64,000 bases of DNA from contig CALEQZ010000032.1 in the NCBI GenBank assembly GCA_937908115.1, forward strand, positions 62,001-126,000, given 5' to 3'. Below the pieces are notes generated by a model, which saw nothing but the letters and a program-made list of their open reading frames with translations, made no database searches and had not been told where the DNA came from. The translations under genes and the position numbers were made by a program. Positions within the stretch are counted from its first letter, which is position 1. Each line of letters starts with the position of its first letter. This DNA is from an uncultured Alcaligenaceae bacterium (GTDB taxonomy: Bacteria > Pseudomonadota > Gammaproteobacteria > Burkholderiales > Burkholderiaceae_B). Below, in pieces: positions 62,274 through 64,000 of the stretch.

Positions 62274-64000
62274 TTAGGTTCTGATCCGAGCACCGCCGGC
62301 TGCGGCCATCGCCTCGTGCAAGGCGGCCACCAGCGCGTCGGCGAACTCGGGCGCATTGATGTTGAAAGGCAACCGCTGCAGGCGGCGCTGCGCGGTGGGT
62401 ACGAAGTGGCGCTCGATGGCGTCGAACAGCGCCGCGTCGGCCTGGGGATCCCAGAAAGGCTGGCCCGGCGCGTCCAGCAACGAGACGCCGCCTTCGGGAA
62501 TCAAAAAGCGCACCGGACCGGTCATACGGTTGAGCTTGCCGGCGATGAACTCGCCGATGCGCGCGCATTCCTGTGGTGTGGTGCGCATCAGCGTCACGTT
62601 GGCATTGTGGCGGTACAGGTTGCGCGAGCGGAAGGCTTCGGGAACCGTGTCCATGGCATGGAAATTGACCATGTCGAGCGCGCCGCACGACCCCACGTAA
62701 GGCAGCCCCGACGCGATCACCGCATCCATGCGCTGCGGTCCGGCCGAGAACACACCCCCGACGACCTCGTCGGCGATCTCGGTGGTCGAGACGTCGACCA
62801 CCGCTGCCAACAGCCCCGATTCGACCAGCTTTTCCATCGACTGCCCGCCCGTGCCCGTGGCGTGGAAGATCAGGCAGTCGTACTGCGACTCCAGGGCCCG
62901 GGCCACGGCCTGCACGCACGGCGTGGTCACCCCGAACATGGTCATGCCGATGGCCGGCTTGTTGTCGCTGCGCGGCGCGGGCTCGTGCATCAGCATGCCC
63001 GCCAGCGCGTGCGCCGCATTGCCCAGCACGCGCGCGCTGATGCGGTTGATGCCCGAGACGTCGGTCACCGAGTACATCATGCATACGTCGCTCGGGCCCA
63101 CGTAGGGCTTGATATTGCCCGAGGCGACGGTGGAAACCATGATCTTTGGCACGCCCACGGGCAGCGCACGCATGGCGCGCGTGGCCAACGCCGTGCCGCC
63201 CGAGCCGCCCGCGCTGATGATGCCGCCCAGGTCGCGGCGCGATAGCACGAAGCGTTCCAGGGCGATTGCCATGGCCGTGACCGCCGAGCCGCGGTCGCCC
63301 GTGAAAACGGCCGCTTCGCCGTCCGGGTGATGCCGCGCCACGTCGCGCGGCGAGACCATGGCGCTGGAGGCTGCACCGGAGGTCGACACATCGACGGTGA
63401 CCGTGCGCACCCCCAGGCGCTGCAGGCAGTCGCGCAAATAGTTCAGGTCGCGCGCCTTGGTATCGAAGGTGCCAACGACGTAGGCCGCCCGGTCGGCGCT
63501 GGCCGATACGGGATACGCAAAGCCCGCGGCCGCAGCCGGATCGGCCGTCGCCGCCGGGCGCCCTGCCGCCGTTTTCCCGTCGCCTGCCGCGCGGGCGGCC
63601 GGCGCGAACGCATCGCCCGGCTCTGGCGCCGCCCCCCAGCGCGTGGGACGCTGGTCCGTCACGACGTCGGCCAACGGTTGGCCGCCGCCGGCACGCCGCA
63701 CGGTCATGACCCGCACTTCCGGCACCGCGGCCCCGGCTGCGGTCGCCGGCGCCGTGCCAGCCTCCGGTTGCGGCGGCTGGGCTGGTGCCGCCTCGCCCGA
63801 CTGGCGCACGCCCAGCAGCCGCTGCTGCAAGGCCACGTCGGCGGCAAGTCCCGATGCCGGCAGCACGTGTGCCACCCGGCCGTTGACCATGACGGCCACG
63901 GTGTCGGCGACGTCGATGGCTACGCCCAGGTTCTGCTCGACCAGCAGCACGGCGATCGTGCCCTCGGCGGCCAGCGTCTTGAGCATGGCTGCCACCTGCC
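62274..64000 (-). CDS. ABC ATPase-Tm-1-like ATP-binding domain fusion protein (5' end outside window)
   Basis: At least 573 C-terminal residues are visible; the frame stays open to the window edge. The first part, AVLLVEQNLGVAIDVADTVAVMVNGRVAHVLPASG, is the switch-to-end segment of a LivF-like ABC ATPase. A Pro/Ala-rich linker of about 90 residues follows. A complete UPF0261/Tm-1-like domain of about 400 residues then begins at RAAYVVGTFDTKARDLNYLRDCLQRLGVRTVTVDVSTSG, with IISAGGSGGTALATRAMRALPVGVPKIMVSTVASG and GLPYVGSCGALDMVNF. Tm-1-like domains bind ATP; tomato Tm-1 blocks a tobamovirus replicase, but the ancestral role is unknown. The fusion implies a link to a transporter. The start and Walker motifs lie beyond 64000. 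Confidence 0.85.
   Translation of the reverse strand, partial: QVAAMLKTLAAEGTIAVLLVEQNLGVAIDVADTVAVMVNGRVAHVLPASGLAADVALQQRLLGVRQSGEAAPAQPPQPEAGTAPATAAGAAVPEVRVMTVRRAGGGQPLADVVTDQRPTRWGAAPEPGDAFAPAARAAGDGKTAAGRPAATADPAAAAGFAYPVSASADRAAYVVGTFDTKARDLNYLRDCLQRLGVRTVTVDVSTSGAASSAMVSPRDVARHHPDGEAAVFTGDRGSAVTAMAIALERFVLSRRDLGGIISAGGSGGTALATRAMRALPVGVPKIMVSTVASGNIKPYVGPSDVCMMYSVTDVSGINRISARVLGNAAHALAGMLMHEPAPRSDNKPAIGMTMFGVTTPCVQAVARALESQYDCLIFHATGTGGQSMEKLVESGLLAAVVDVSTTEIADEVVGGVFSAGPQRMDAVIASGLPYVGSCGALDMVNFHAMDTVPEAFRSRNLYRHNANVTLMRTTPQECARIGEFIAGKLNRMTGPVRFLIPEGGVSLLDAPGQPFWDPQADAALFDAIERHFVPTAQRRLQRLPFNINAPEFADALVAALHEAMAAAGGARIRT

Overview
The window is a gap-tight, high-GC chromosomal segment from a betaproteobacterium of the Alcaligenaceae, most probably Bordetella. 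The basis is the protein content: three intact Bug-type solute receptors plus a remnant, a trifunctional PutA, EhuB/LivK-type ABC systems, the exbB-exbD-lpxK-trm112-kdsB-adk block and a DUF3579 gene next to argD. I see no insertion sequence in 64 kb. That argues against IS481-rich B. pertussis and for a B. bronchiseptica-like genome, but this is inference. I recognised no rRNA, tRNA, CRISPR array, phage or plasmid function. About 61 protein genes and one gene remnant are annotated.

Layout. (1) 1-4054: a catabolic operon (+) with two enolase-superfamily dehydratases, a fumarylacetoacetase-fold hydrolase and a D-2-hydroxyacid dehydrogenase. (2) 4146-8214: coaBC and dut, separated by a YdjM-like membrane protein, a DedA protein and an unknown membrane protein. 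(3) 8280-11377 (-): an ectoine-type (Ehu-like) polar amino acid ABC transporter. (4) 11622-18316: an orphan LIV-type binding protein, an OsmC protein and a complete livKHMGF operon. (5) 18563-22378 (-): putA with a likely autogenous operator. (6) 22480-29024 (-): clpS, clpA and a pqiABC membrane-lipid transport operon coupled to clpA. (7) 29254-32752: cold-shock protein, DUF192 protein, 3-oxoadipyl-CoA-type thiolase and ClC antiporter. (8) 32834-39224: sodB, xseA and the envelope block exbB-exbD-lpxK-trm112-kdsB-adk.

(9) 39252-44140: a LysR-controlled group of amidase, Bug receptor and MmgE/PrpD protein. (10) 44244-48438: SDR dehydrogenase, murJ, GntP permease and rpsT with a clear promoter and terminator. 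(11) 48707-56478: a divergent sugar-acid regulon. A GarL-type aldolase, Bug receptor, pentonate-type dehydratase, GntR regulator and DapA-type lyase face another Bug receptor and a D-2-hydroxyacid dehydrogenase across a promoter with repeated operator-like sites. (12) 56607-59177: DUF3579 gene and argD-argF. (13) 59276-61415: an SRPBCC protein and a flotillin. (14) 61427-64000: a TIM-barrel protein next to a Tm-1-like protein fused to the end of an ABC ATPase, continuing past the window edge.

The accessory parts fit a scavenging lifestyle: many periplasmic receptors for carboxylates and amino acids, each beside dehydratase, lyase and dehydrogenase genes that would feed central metabolism. The most unusual item is the Tm-1-like/TIM-barrel pair with its ABC fusion at the right edge. 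Other leads are a cluster of three DnaA-box-like sites before exbB, GTTGCA sites before putA, and a decayed Bug gene inside the divergent sugar-acid promoter region.
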